A stretch of DNA of 64,000 bases from Rhynchopus sp. YZ270_cl-10. Taxonomy: Eukaryota > Euglenozoa > Diplonemea > Diplonemida > Diplonemidae. Below, one piece after another: positions 55,103 to 64,000 of this stretch. The stretch spans positions 1,984,001 through 2,048,000 of the forward strand of contig OZ037836.1 of NCBI GenBank assembly GCA_964035575.1, written 5' to 3'. The notes under the pieces were generated by a model. The model was given only the letters and a program-made list of their open reading frames with translations. It had not been told where the DNA came from and ran no database searches. Both the position numbers and the translations under genes were made by a program. How positions within the stretch are numbered: the stretch's first letter is position 1; each line of letters begins with the position of its first letter.

Positions 55103-56668
55103 ATGCCTGCGGTCTATACGTTGCACCATGCCTCTTGGAGTGATGTTGCGGTGGTTGCAGCTGCGCCGGGCGCCGTGATAGCAGCGCCCGATCCACAGTG
55201 CGTCTTCGGGGGTTGCAAGGTCAAGCACCATATCTTTACGAACTGCCACACCTGCGGGAAGAAGGCGAACTCAAGTTGCGTCAAGCGGGTGCTGAAGAGT
55301 GAGACCCCTCGCTTTCTTGCGGGTATGGATGGGCCGGGCTGGTGCTGTCCCCCATGCTTGGACTCCCCCCCTGTGGCCCAGAACGCAGATGTGCTTAACA
55401 ACCACCTTCTCCACATCAACGTTATTGTGCAACAACAAAGGGAAAAATCTCGGGAAAACACAAACAGCAAACAAATGGATTTGACTATCAAGGGGTGGAA
55501 CGGAGTGAAAGATAAGGTGAAGCTGGGTGAGGATGACACACCTGCGGTAGTGCGGCGGAAGGTGGCGTCTGCAATGGGGTTGCCTGAAGACGGCTTTTGC
55601 ATGAGTTTTGGAGGTGACGTGGTGGGCGAAGGATACGACATGACGCAGCTGAGTGCTGGTGACACGATCGTCCTCACAAAAAAGCAGAAGGACGAAGCCA
55701 TAGCAGCACTTCATGCGTTGGGTGTGACCGACATCACATCCAAGAAGTTGAAGAGGGTGAAGGATCCTGAGGTGGCGTGTTTGCTTCTGCAGGCGGAGGT
55801 TGCGACGGTGATTCCGGATGAGTTCCTAGCATTCACTTTAACGTTAACGAGACTTGATCTCAGTGCTGCGTCCATTGTGACGCACATTGGAGACTACTTT
55901 CTGTCCGAGTGCACGTTGTTAACAAGCCTCAACCTCTCTGGGTTGAGCAATGTGAGGGTCATTGGTTGCAGCTTTCTCTTCGGTTGTGAAAGTTTAGCCA
56001 CCCTAGATTTGTCGCTACTCAGCAATTTGACAAAAGTAAGCGATAACTTTCTCGGCGGCTGCTCAGGTCTAACTACTCTGGATTTCTCGCCACTCAGCAA
56101 TTTGACAGAAGTAAACAACGACTTTCTCGGCGACTGCTCAGGTTTAACCAGTCTGGATCTTTCTCTACTCAGCAATTTGACAAAAGTAAGCGATAACTTT
56201 CTCGGCGGCTGCTCAGGTCTAACTACTCTGGAGCTTTCACCACTCAGCAACGTGACAGAAATCGGTCGCTACTTTCTCTACTGCTCAGGTTTAACCACTC
56301 TGGATCTTACACCACTCAGCCATTTGACAAAAGTAAGCGATAACTTTCTACTGGCCTGCACAGGTTTAACCACTCTGCATCTTTCGCCACTCAGCAACTT
56401 GACGCACATCGGTGGAGGCTTTCTATACGCCTGCTCAGGATTAACCACTCTGGATCTTTCGCCACTCAGCAGGGTTAAGGTTGTTGGTCGCCCATTTCTT
56501 CCGAAGTGCACTTCGTTGAAGAGTATTTACCTTACCGGCTGCAGCAGTGCTGTGTCCAAAGCAGTAGTGAAGTGCGAGCTGAGCAAGCTTGTGGTTGAAG
56601 CACGTCCGAAACGCAGCAGAGACGAATCCCCCCAGCAAGCACAGAAACGACAGAGACACGCACAATGA
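55103..56668 (+). CDS. UBL-LRR protein, type II, with N-terminal zinc-finger-like region and basic tail
   Basis: 521 residues if translation starts at 55103, or 397 if it starts at 55475 (MDLTIKGWNGVKDKVKL), where the UBL begins. The upstream part has a Cys/His cluster (CVFGGCKVKHHIFTNCHTCG, SSCVKRVL, GWCCPPC) like a PHD or related zinc finger. The stretch 55400-55474 is clearly homologous to the untranslated leader at 51630-51707, so the fusion frame may be accidental or newly coding. After the UBL and linker come about ten LRRs of 24-25 residues (LTTLDLSPLSNLTEV). The cap LTGCSSAVSKAV is followed by a basic tail (RPKRSRDESPQQAQKRQRH), a plausible bipartite nuclear signal, in place of the CaaX box of type I. 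Confidence 0.82.
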   Translation: MPAVYTLHHASWSDVAVVAAAPGAVIAAPDPQCVFGGCKVKHHIFTNCHTCGKKANSSCVKRVLKSETPRFLAGMDGPGWCCPPCLDSPPVAQNADVLNNHLLHINVIVQQQREKSRENTNSKQMDLTIKGWNGVKDKVKLGEDDTPAVVRRKVASAMGLPEDGFCMSFGGDVVGEGYDMTQLSAGDTIVLTKKQKDEAIAALHALGVTDITSKKLKRVKDPEVACLLLQAEVATVIPDEFLAFTLTLTRLDLSAASIVTHIGDYFLSECTLLTSLNLSGLSNVRVIGCSFLFGCESLATLDLSLLSNLTKVSDNFLGGCSGLTTLDFSPLSNLTEVNNDFLGDCSGLTSLDLSLLSNLTKVSDNFLGGCSGLTTLELSPLSNVTEIGRYFLYCSGLTTLDLTPLSHLTKVSDNFLLACTGLTTLHLSPLSNLTHIGGGFLYACSGLTTLDLSPLSRVKVVGRPFLPKCTSLKSIYLTGCSSAVSKAVVKCELSKLVVEARPKRSRDESPQQAQKRQRHAQ

Positions 56669-57605
56669 CGATGAGGTGTGCTGCATAACGGGCTTCCTCA
56701 AGTCACTCTTCCAACGAAAGCAGCCGTGGTGGCAGTTTGGTGAGGACACATCAGAGTTGGTAAATGTTTGTTTAATGTTGATGAGGGTAGCATCGGTTTG
56801 TAATGTGGTCCACGTTTTTGTGGGAATTGTCAAGATCTTGATCACAAAGATGAAGATTTGGGCTGTGTGAAATGTTTGTCTTCTTTGCCTTGTCGGGTGT
56901 GTGCACTGTATGTGAAACAACTGTGGATCTGCAGGTACGTGCTCTGATGTTTATTCAGTGTGGTGTGTTGTGGTTTTGTTATGTTTTTACGCTTTTTTAC
57001 GTTTGTAGAAGAAGGGACCTTGCGAACATTCTTTTGCAGGTGGGTACAAGCTGTCACCGTGGCACTCAGCTACGGTGCAGAAGAGGCAGTAGGGTGTTTA
57101 TTGCACACCGTACCCCAACTGCCTCTCTTTTTGCTATTTTGTGAGGGTACATTTCACCGACAGGTCGAGGTGTGTGTGTTTCACCACACCCTCTCTCTTG
57201 TGTCTGAGGTGACTACGTACGTGAGGCTTAAGATCATTGTGTGATGTGGGTGAGGAAGCGTTCCAACTTTTCAATATCTCCCCCATTTTTCTATTCGCGA
57301 TTTCCCCTCCCCCGTATTTAGAATCAACAGAGTGTGTGCGTTAAGAATTTTTTTGTTTGTGGGGGGTGGGGAAACAACAAAAAGGGAAAGTCTGAGTACA
57401 GTTTCAATTTTTATAAGTAAGAGAAAACCGAATGGAGTGGGAACGTTAGTGAGAGCGCAGCGGAAACGATAGTGGGAACGCAACGAGCTTTTTTCATATT
57501 GTTTTATTCTTCCCCACAAAATATCACGCGCAGAGAAACACTCGTTTTTTCACACAACGCGTCCGTTTGTTTGTTTTTTCTCAACGACACCTTTTTTCAA
57601 ATTTT
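56669..57605. other. 3' region of type II gene
   Basis: It contains candidate splice signals (CTGCAG then GTACGTGC at about 56935; TTTGTAG at 57010; TTTTGCAG at 57038) and, from 57038, the second copy of the 3' module with the frame GTSCHRGTQLRCRRG. An alternative last exon here is possible. Confidence 0.45.
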
Positions 57606-57779
57606 TCCCCGGTATCACATATCAGTGGCTGTCACGAAATGTGGTAATTTCAACATTTTTGAGTAAAATGACTAAATTTTTGACTTTTTCACCGATTTTT
57701 TTTTTATTTGCATTGCGCGGAATGCGCTGATTGCAACGAAACGATTCTCGATTTTTTTTTTCAGAAATTTATTTGCTCA

Positions 57780-57905
57780 GTTCAAAAATCATCGTTTTTT
57801 CGGATATTCTCACAGCCATCCCAGGAAATACTGGTATTTTTCCGGAAGTCGAAAATGTGCTTAACTGCGTTTCCGAGCTCCGCGCAAAAAAATGAAAAAA
57901 AAATC
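57780..57905 (+). repeat. Direct repeat, copy 1
   Basis: TTCCGGAAGTCGAAAATG through CCGAGCTCCGCGCAA recurs at 58620-58740. Confidence 0.75.
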
Positions 57906-58619
57906 GAGCAAAAAGTCCAAAATTTTAATTAGTTAAAGGCGGGCCACACAGTATTTCACTGTTTCCCTGTATGTTTACACACCCCTTAAGGACCGGCCAA
58001 TTGTTTTGGCTTTGCGGTCACACACTACCCGGGAGTAATTGGTATTTCAACTCGAAAATGGTGCCTTTTGAAAGATCTTTTCACAATCTTTGAAAATAAA
58101 TAAAGAAATGATGAAAAAATCCTAGTTGAACCTCTGTGAACGATCTGTACCAGGTTATCGGTGAGGTTAAAAAATCACGATTTCTTAAGGATTTGCCCTG
58201 AACAAGCCTGTGTAACCGTTACCCGTTTGCCATATTAGGAGGCGCAAAAACCCCTTTGGCAGTGAGGGAGTTTAGGCATATCCAGGTCTTTGGTTCAGTG
58301 TTGCTATGTGACACGAACAGACTCTTTGCCACGTAGGTGGGGTGATTGACAATTTTGCGCACAAGAAACGGGCAAACACCATGGCACACGGGTCCTTTTG
58401 GGTCATTTTAGGCGAAATTTAAGTGAAATTCCCTACCAAAATGTGACTGAAAAGTGGGTTTGGGGGTGCTTGGGGAGGTTTGGGGGTGGAGTCCTGGGGT
58501 GTCAAAACAAAAAAAGGGGGTACGGAATTGCACGTTTTCGGTCCGCTGAATCCAACGAAATATTTTTCGGCGTTTTTTGGAGGAAAAGCTATTGTCCTGG
58601 ACACGTCTTCTCCAGGTCA
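57906..58619. other. Interior of 5.5-kb element, no gene seen
   Basis: AT-rich sequence between the direct repeats. The segment at 57912-57950 (AATTAGTTAAAGGCGGGCCA) recurs at 63050-63085. Confidence 0.5.
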
Positions 58620-58749
58620 CTTTTTCGGTCTTCATCCCCTTATCCCAGGAAATGTTGGCATTTTTCCGGAAGTCGAAAATGCGCTTAACTGCGTTTCCGA
58701 GCTCCGCGCAATAAAATGAAAAAAAAATCGAGCAAAAAGCATAGGGTGA

Positions 58750-58950
58750 AAACGATCGTTTTTTTTTTTTTTTTTTTTTACGAATCTGGGAAAAAGTGAT
58801 CGGTCTTTTTTTTTTTTTTTTTTTTTTTCACGATCGTGAAGAAAAAAAAACGATCGTTTTTTTTTTTTTTTTTTTCTTCACGATCGTGAAAAAAAAGCAC
58901 CTTTTTCTTCACGATCGTGAAGGAAAAAAAAAACGATCGTTTTTTTTTTC
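58750..58950. repeat. Cluster of ACGATCGT palindromes in A/T runs
   Basis: About six copies of AACGATCGTT or CACGATCGTG separated by T or A runs. A second cluster lies at 62930-63035 with AAGATCTTGA palindromes. Confidence 0.75.
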
Positions 58951-58959
58951 CCATATTAT

Positions 58960-59692
58960 CAGGGCGTTCGCTATCGCCATCGTTTTTTCCTGATCGTGGC
59001 GAAATGCCAAAAAACCCGAAATTTTTGCTTTTTTACTAGTGCTTAAAATAGGTCAAAAAAAATTTTCCCGCCGGAGAGAAGCTAGTTCGTGGGGGTGAAT
59101 CCCCGGTACTGAGTGGTCGAAAAAAAATTGCGATTTGCGCGTGATCCCTTCCCCAGCACTAAAACCAGCAAAACGATGGAGAATTTCATCAATCCCCCCC
59201 TCACTGAGGGTCTCTTTGTGCTGTTTAATCAAACAGATGTACAAGAGAGAGGCATCTGTCATATGAGACTTCATCCTTAGTTTGATTATTTTCAATCAAC
59301 TAAAACGTCTCTCTGCCGTTGAAGGTAGAGTTGACACGAGTAGTGACACCTTCTATAACAGGGGGTACGGGACACCTTCAGCAGACTGCAGGATTGAGGA
59401 GCGAGCGGGAGTGCTGGGGAAACTTACTTTCACGGCAGGCGGGTTTGCGGATGATTTTGAGTACAGTGGACACCCCCTCTGCGACCCCCCCTCCGGGGGG
59501 GTCGACAGGTTGGGGGGGAGAAATCTCTCTCTCATTTTTTTTTTCCCCCCTTTTTTTTTTTATTTATTTATTTATTTATACAGGGTTTCGCCCCGGTGGG
59601 GCGAAGCCCTGGGGCGAAATAAAATGTCATTTTTTCAGGAAAAGATTTTTTTAACGAAAAAAAATATTTTTCGCCCCGGGGCGAACGCCCTG
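58960..59692 (+). mobile_element. hAT-type MITE with 8-base target duplication
   Basis: 733 bases. Ends CAGGGCGTTCGC and its complement; CATATTAT is duplicated at 58952-58959 and 59693-59700. CAGGG ends with 8-base duplications are hallmarks of hAT transposons. A near-identical inverted copy starts at 63268. No transposase inside. Confidence 0.85.
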
Positions 59693-59700
59693 CATATTAT

Positions 59701-61601
59701 GTCGTTGATCGCTGGCCCACACCAGGGAGGGAGCCCCCACAGGTGCCCACAACCCCCCTGAAATCGGCCGAGAGTAACTTTTAGCGGTGTTTTGACGTAA
59801 AATGTCACCTTTTTTGCCATTTTTGGGGTGTACTTTTCTGGAACAAAATTCGCAAAACCCGAAATACGAATCGTAAAAAATCGCGACATTCTATGACATA
59901 CGTATACCATGAAGCAGCACGTCACGGCATGGCATGTAACATGCACATGTAATATCGCCAAAAACCTAGTCGTAGTAACATCATCACTGTGCAAACCCCT
60001 GTCCATCCAATACAATTCACACTCTTTGTGGGTGGTCTTGCTGCCTTTTTGCCACAGTAATTTTTGGCCCGGCAGGCATGCTCTTGAAGCATGGCAATTT
60101 AGTGTGTATGGGGCAGGGTGTTGTTTTGTTCTGAATTCCCTTTGTTACAATATCTATCCAATCGCGAGTGGTTGTATGTGTATCGTGAGACACTCTTTTT
60201 AACCCTTTACGGACCAAGAGGACATTTATGCCCATTGTGGCGGGGGATGCGGCGTTCAACACCAGGCCAAGTTGGCCAAAAGCCCAACTTTTGTACTGTC
60301 CAACCTCTGTACAATTACGGTATAATTCGTTGGCTGGTGGTCTGAAGAGTGATCTGACCATATTCTCCAGGTATAACAAATGCCCAAATAATGCATTGGC
60401 GAAGGAATTTTGCACTTTTGACCATCACACATTACTTGTATTTTTACCGGTTTTTTAATGAGTACAACCTATGTCAGAGCACGCTGTCCCACAGATTTTA
60501 GAATTTGGGGGGGTCACGCAACAGGGATTACGCAGCTCCCCATACTTATCGCTAAATATGCCGTTTTCCCCGAAAAATTTTAGAATTCCACGCCCAATTT
60601 CTTTCTTTTTGGCAAAAAAAAAATTTTCGCGCTTCGCGCGAAAAAGGTCCTCAGAAGCTCAATTCCGGAAACAAATACGGGGGGAGCGACGTTTTCCAAC
60701 TCCTCCGCCATCAGCAGGAACACCTCCGTTTTCTCTTGAATCTGGGACGCTTGTTGCTGAGAAACAGGGCAACAGCGCGTTCAAGCATATTCCCCATCTT
60801 TTCAGTGTTAAACTCGTGGCGAAGCCACGGTACGCAACATTTCTAAAAATTGCGCTTAAAATTGCCTACTATGTCGCGGGAAGGGTGGGTTGAAAGCTCG
60901 CGCCGCAGTGCATCTTCCTTTTCCGGTAAAATAGAAGAAAATTGTCTTCTAAAAATAGAATTCTGTGGGGGGTAGGTGAGAGGTGGGCGGAGCCCCCACT
61001 CCTCCACCCCAGCCTCAATCCAAAACCCTGTATTTTTTTTTTTTGGTATTTTTTGAGCTGAGATTTTCAAAAAATACCAAAAATACCAGGGTCAACCGCT
61101 GTGATGCTCATTGTTTAGAACACAGGGCTATTTCTAAATATGGGGTCCGGAGTCCAAAATCCAATCCGGGACACAATTTTGGCAGATTTATTTTGGGCCA
61201 AAAACGTCTTTATTTACATTTTTGGGATTCGCCCGTGCAGTGGTGGGGTCAATCTCGAAAATTGGATTTTTTGACCACTTAAATTTTGAGAAATATGAGC
61301 CCGGTCACTTATACGTGGGCCCATTTTCGGCTAAAATTTTCCTCAAAATCCGGGTTTGTAAAATTGACCCTTCTGTGAAGGAAGGTTGTGGAAAAGGGTC
61401 CTTATTTGCATTTTTGGAAGCCGCCCGTGCAGTGGTGGGGTCAATTTGCAGAATTGGGCAAGTTCTTGCAAGACAACGGGTAATGTTTGTTAGCTCTAAG
61501 GAGGGAAGGGGAGCGTTTGTAGCTCACACAGCACCCCAAACCCTGGCCTCTCTGTCCACAGCACACAGCTCTTCCCCTGAGTTCCATTTGTGCCTCAACA
61601 T
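59701..61601. other. Interior of 5.5-kb element, no secure gene
   Basis: It holds the dispersed repeat at 60338-60440 (also at 4850-4960) and the inverted copy of the 25030-25230 repeat at 61210-61460. Longer frames lack any domain. Confidence 0.5.
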
Positions 61602-62005
61602 GCTGAGCGCATCTTCAGTACGATGGGTGGATGAGCGAGAAGAGGCGCAACTGGCTAGTTGCACCAAAGCTGCACAAGCTTGTGGTCGTAGCACGCAGTT
61701 TGCGCGAGAGCAAGCCGCCACAAGAGAATGGTTGGTGGGATGAGGAGAAGCTGGTGCAGGAGGAGAAGGAGCGTGCGGGAGCTATATTGACTGCGACGCG
61801 ACAGCTGAGGACCCCAAGGTTGATGATGATGCTGAGCATCACGACTCTGACATCAGTGAAGGCTCTTGGGACTAAACGCATACAGTCTTGTCCGTACCCA
61901 TTTCTCCCACACAAGTCACCACCCCCTTGTGACTTGCCTGTAACAGTGGAAACGTTTCCCTCCCAGCCGCAAACCCGTTCAGTGTATCGTGAGCCACTGC
62001 AGTGA
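61602..62005 (+). pseudogene. hAT transposase C-terminal (dimerisation) relic
   Basis: AERIFSTMGG in one frame is continued at 61631 in the next by MSEKRRNWLVAPKLHKLVVV. Together they match the hAT C-terminal dimerisation motif (ERxFSxxGxxxxxKRNxLxPxxLxxLVxL). The frame change and a stop just upstream show it is dead. It then runs through a Glu/Lys-rich stretch to a stop at 62005. It may be a fossil of the enzyme that once moved the MITE at 58960. Confidence 0.65.
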
Positions 62006-62929
62006 CCCACTCACGCTCGACCCTGTCCCTCCTTGTAAACAGTTCGCCTTCTCCTACGTTGTGCTAAGGAAAACCAAAAAACATGCTCAAAAATGATGGG
62101 CACGGGGGTCAGACTCCACTTCTGACCACTTAAAATTAGGTCATACACGTGTTATACCCCAAACTGACCAAGAAATTTTCCCAGTGTTCGATGGTGATCG
62201 AATTAAATCGGTGGTAAAAAGTGAAAAATGGGGCATGCCAGGCCCACGTCAATCAGCCTAAAAATGTTGCAACTTTAAACGCGCGTCTCTCCCGTACACC
62301 AATATACACTTTTTAACACATACAGTACAGCAAGGGAAAACCAAGGGATTTTACCCTGTGTTCTCCTTGTTACGGCTGCACTAACCTAATCATCAAAACT
62401 GCTCGATTTTGGCTTTATCTAAAAGATCGACATCAATTCTTACGAAATATAATTTATTTTACGATTTTGAGTAGAATTCTGTTTGCAGGGCGAAGTCACG
62501 AGGCAGGGGGTGATTTTGGGGGTGAGCGCCAAAAAAAGTCCTTTTCCTAGGGTTGACCCACCTCCCTCCAGCATCCAACGATATGACATTTTCACGAAAG
62601 TTGTCGATTCTTGCCTTATTATTGTCACACAGAAAAAAAATGTTTTTACGAAAATGAGTAGAACCCCATTACCCCTACCAACGTGTGGCATTCGTGCGCC
62701 ACTATAGTGGCACTTGCCATGGGTAAAAACGGTTTTCTGGTTTTAGTGCCTCGCTGGCGACATCCGTTGGGGGGGATTCTGGTGTGAGAATGTTCTCGAT
62801 TTTTGCTTTATTTGAAAGATTCGCCACAAAATCGTTTCAAGGAAAAGAGTCGGTCAAAAATTCCAAGTAGAACCCAGAAACTCTCCCTTGCCACCCATTT
62901 CACGCCCATGCCCCTTGTACTACTAGGGG
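62006..62929. other. Interior of 5.5-kb element, no gene seen
   Basis: AT-rich; no domain, no tandem repeat of note. Confidence 0.5.
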
Positions 62930-63267
62930 AAAAAAAAAAAACGATCGTGAAAAAAAAAACGATCGTGAAAAAAAAAAAAAAAATGTCAAGATCTTGAAAA
63001 AAGTTCAAGATCTTGAAAAAAACCGTCACGATCGTTCTCACACTATGAAAAAGTCCAAAATTTTAATTAGTTAAAGGCGGGCCACATGAATCACCACATT
63101 TCGTGACAGCCACTGATATGCATATATTCATGATACTGTCTTTCCATGGATACACCTGGAAAGGAGTTCCGTGCTATTCACAGAACTCGATAGGCGATTG
63201 AGCGTATCTAACAACAACCAAAACAAAAGAAAGTACAAAGAAGAGAATAAAAAATGCAGGAAAAATC

Positions 63268-64000
63268 AGGGCGTTCGCCCCGGGGCGAAAAATATTTTTT
63301 TTCGTTAAAAAAATCTTTTCCTGAAAAAATGACATTTTATTTCGCCCCAGGGCTTCGCCCCACCGGGGCGAAACCCTGTTTGAATAAATAAATAAATAAA
63401 TAAATAAAAAAAGGGGGGAAAAAAAAAAAAAGAGAGAGAGAGAGATTTCTCCCCACCACCCTGTAGACCCCCCCGGAGGGGGGGTCGCAGAGGGGTGCAT
63501 GTCCACTGTACTCAAAATCATCCGCAAACCCGCCTGCCGTGAGAGGAAGTTTCCCCAGCACTCCCGCTCGCTCCTCAATCCTGCAGTCTGCTGAAGGTGT
63601 ACCGTACCCCCTGTTATAGAAGGTGTCACTGCTCGTGTCAACTCTACTTTCAACGGCAGAGAGTTGAAAATAATCAAAATAAGGATGAAGTCTCATATGA
63701 CAGATGCCTCTCTTGTACATCTGTTTGATTAAACAACACAAAGAGACCCTCAGTGAGGGGGGATTGATGAAATTCTCCATCGTTTTGCTGGTTTTAGTAT
63801 CAGGAAAGTTCAGCTGTAATATCACTTGTGCTGGGGAAGGGATCACGCGCAAATAGCAAATTTTTTTTGACCATTCAGTACCAGGGATTCACCCCACGAA
63901 CTAACTTCTCTCCGGCGGGAAAATTTTTTTTGACCTATTTTAAGCACTAGTAAAAAAACGAAAATTTCGGGGTTTTTGGCATTTCGCCACGATCAGGAAA
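63268..64000 (-). mobile_element. Second hAT-type MITE copy, inverted, cut by window edge
   Basis: It begins CAGGGCGTTCGCCCC and matches 58960-59692 in inverse over its whole visible length with few changes. Its far end and target duplication lie beyond the window. It is outside the 5.5-kb element. Confidence 0.8.

Larger units (their letters stand above)
57622..63116. mobile_element. 5.5-kb TIR element with TA target
   Basis: Perfect inverted ends of 24 bases starting TCAGTGGCTGTCACGAAATG, with TA outside each end. The interior includes a direct duplication (57780-57905 and 58620-58740), clusters of the ACGATCGT palindrome, a hAT MITE and a hAT transposase relic. No intact transposase. Like the 10.7-kb element, it is a mosaic. 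Confidence 0.68.

Noticed and set aside
60471-60893. A 140-residue frame inside the 5.5-kb element
   Set aside because: Low complexity, no domain, and not supported by composition.

Overview
The window looks like nuclear DNA of a single-celled eukaryote. There are no bacterial-style operons, genes lie far apart, and most non-coding DNA is repeats and transposons. Starts are usually ACCATGG or similar. Pyrimidine-rich tracts and AG acceptors sit just upstream of several start codons, and two retroposons carry 5' ends laid out like the promoter/ribozyme ends of trypanosomatid ingi/L1Tc elements. I therefore suggest a euglenozoan (kinetoplastid or diplonemid relative), with low confidence; nothing here fixes the species.

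The dominant theme is a tandem family, all on the + strand from 1 to about 43,040, of proteins built from an N-terminal ubiquitin-like (UBL) domain, a short conserved linker, 6 to 13 cysteine-containing leucine-rich repeats (LRRs) of about 25 residues (BspA/TpLRR-like), a conserved serine-rich cap and a Cys-rich tail ending CVCM, which reads as a CaaX prenylation box. Ten type I members are visible: 1-507 (cut by the window edge), 1348-2838, 8641-9726, 10697-11836, 12408-13565, 14023-15291, 22971-24098, 35354-37723 (broken by two retroposons), 38866-39795 and 42067-43041 (tail lost by frameshift). Each complete start has the same roughly 100-base 5' leader. Most have a conserved 3' block, and many have a structured upstream element of about 220 bases. 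A second class (type II; 51708-54441 broken, 55103-56668 intact) keeps the UBL-LRR plan; the intact member ends in a basic, nuclear-localisation-like tail.

The spacers have been heavily invaded. A 6.1-kb unit (15850-21985) carries a DIRS-like tyrosine-recombinase retroelement. A 10.7-kb TA-flanked inverted-repeat element (24218-34894) contains fold-back arms, a 638-base tandem array and a GC-rich coding-like island. Several small elements with inverted ends and target duplications lie at 15402-15846, 39931-40883, 40436-40825, 40924-41165, 43487-43732 and 49616-49967. Three satellites with unit lengths of 5, 7 and 9 bases share a TACTG core (3565-4533, 5621-5849, 4545-4833).

Between 43.8 and 48.4 kb lies a small island of ordinary genes: a microbial-type PARG-like protein, a TFIIS-like elongation factor without a visible start, and an intact SLC17-type major facilitator transporter. 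An ankyrin-repeat pseudogene and an opposite-strand coiled-coil pseudogene occupy 6.2-7.9 kb. The right end (57.6-64 kb) is a TIR-bounded 5.5-kb element containing a hAT-type MITE with an 8-base target duplication and a relic of a hAT transposase C terminus. A second, inverted copy of the MITE runs off the window edge.
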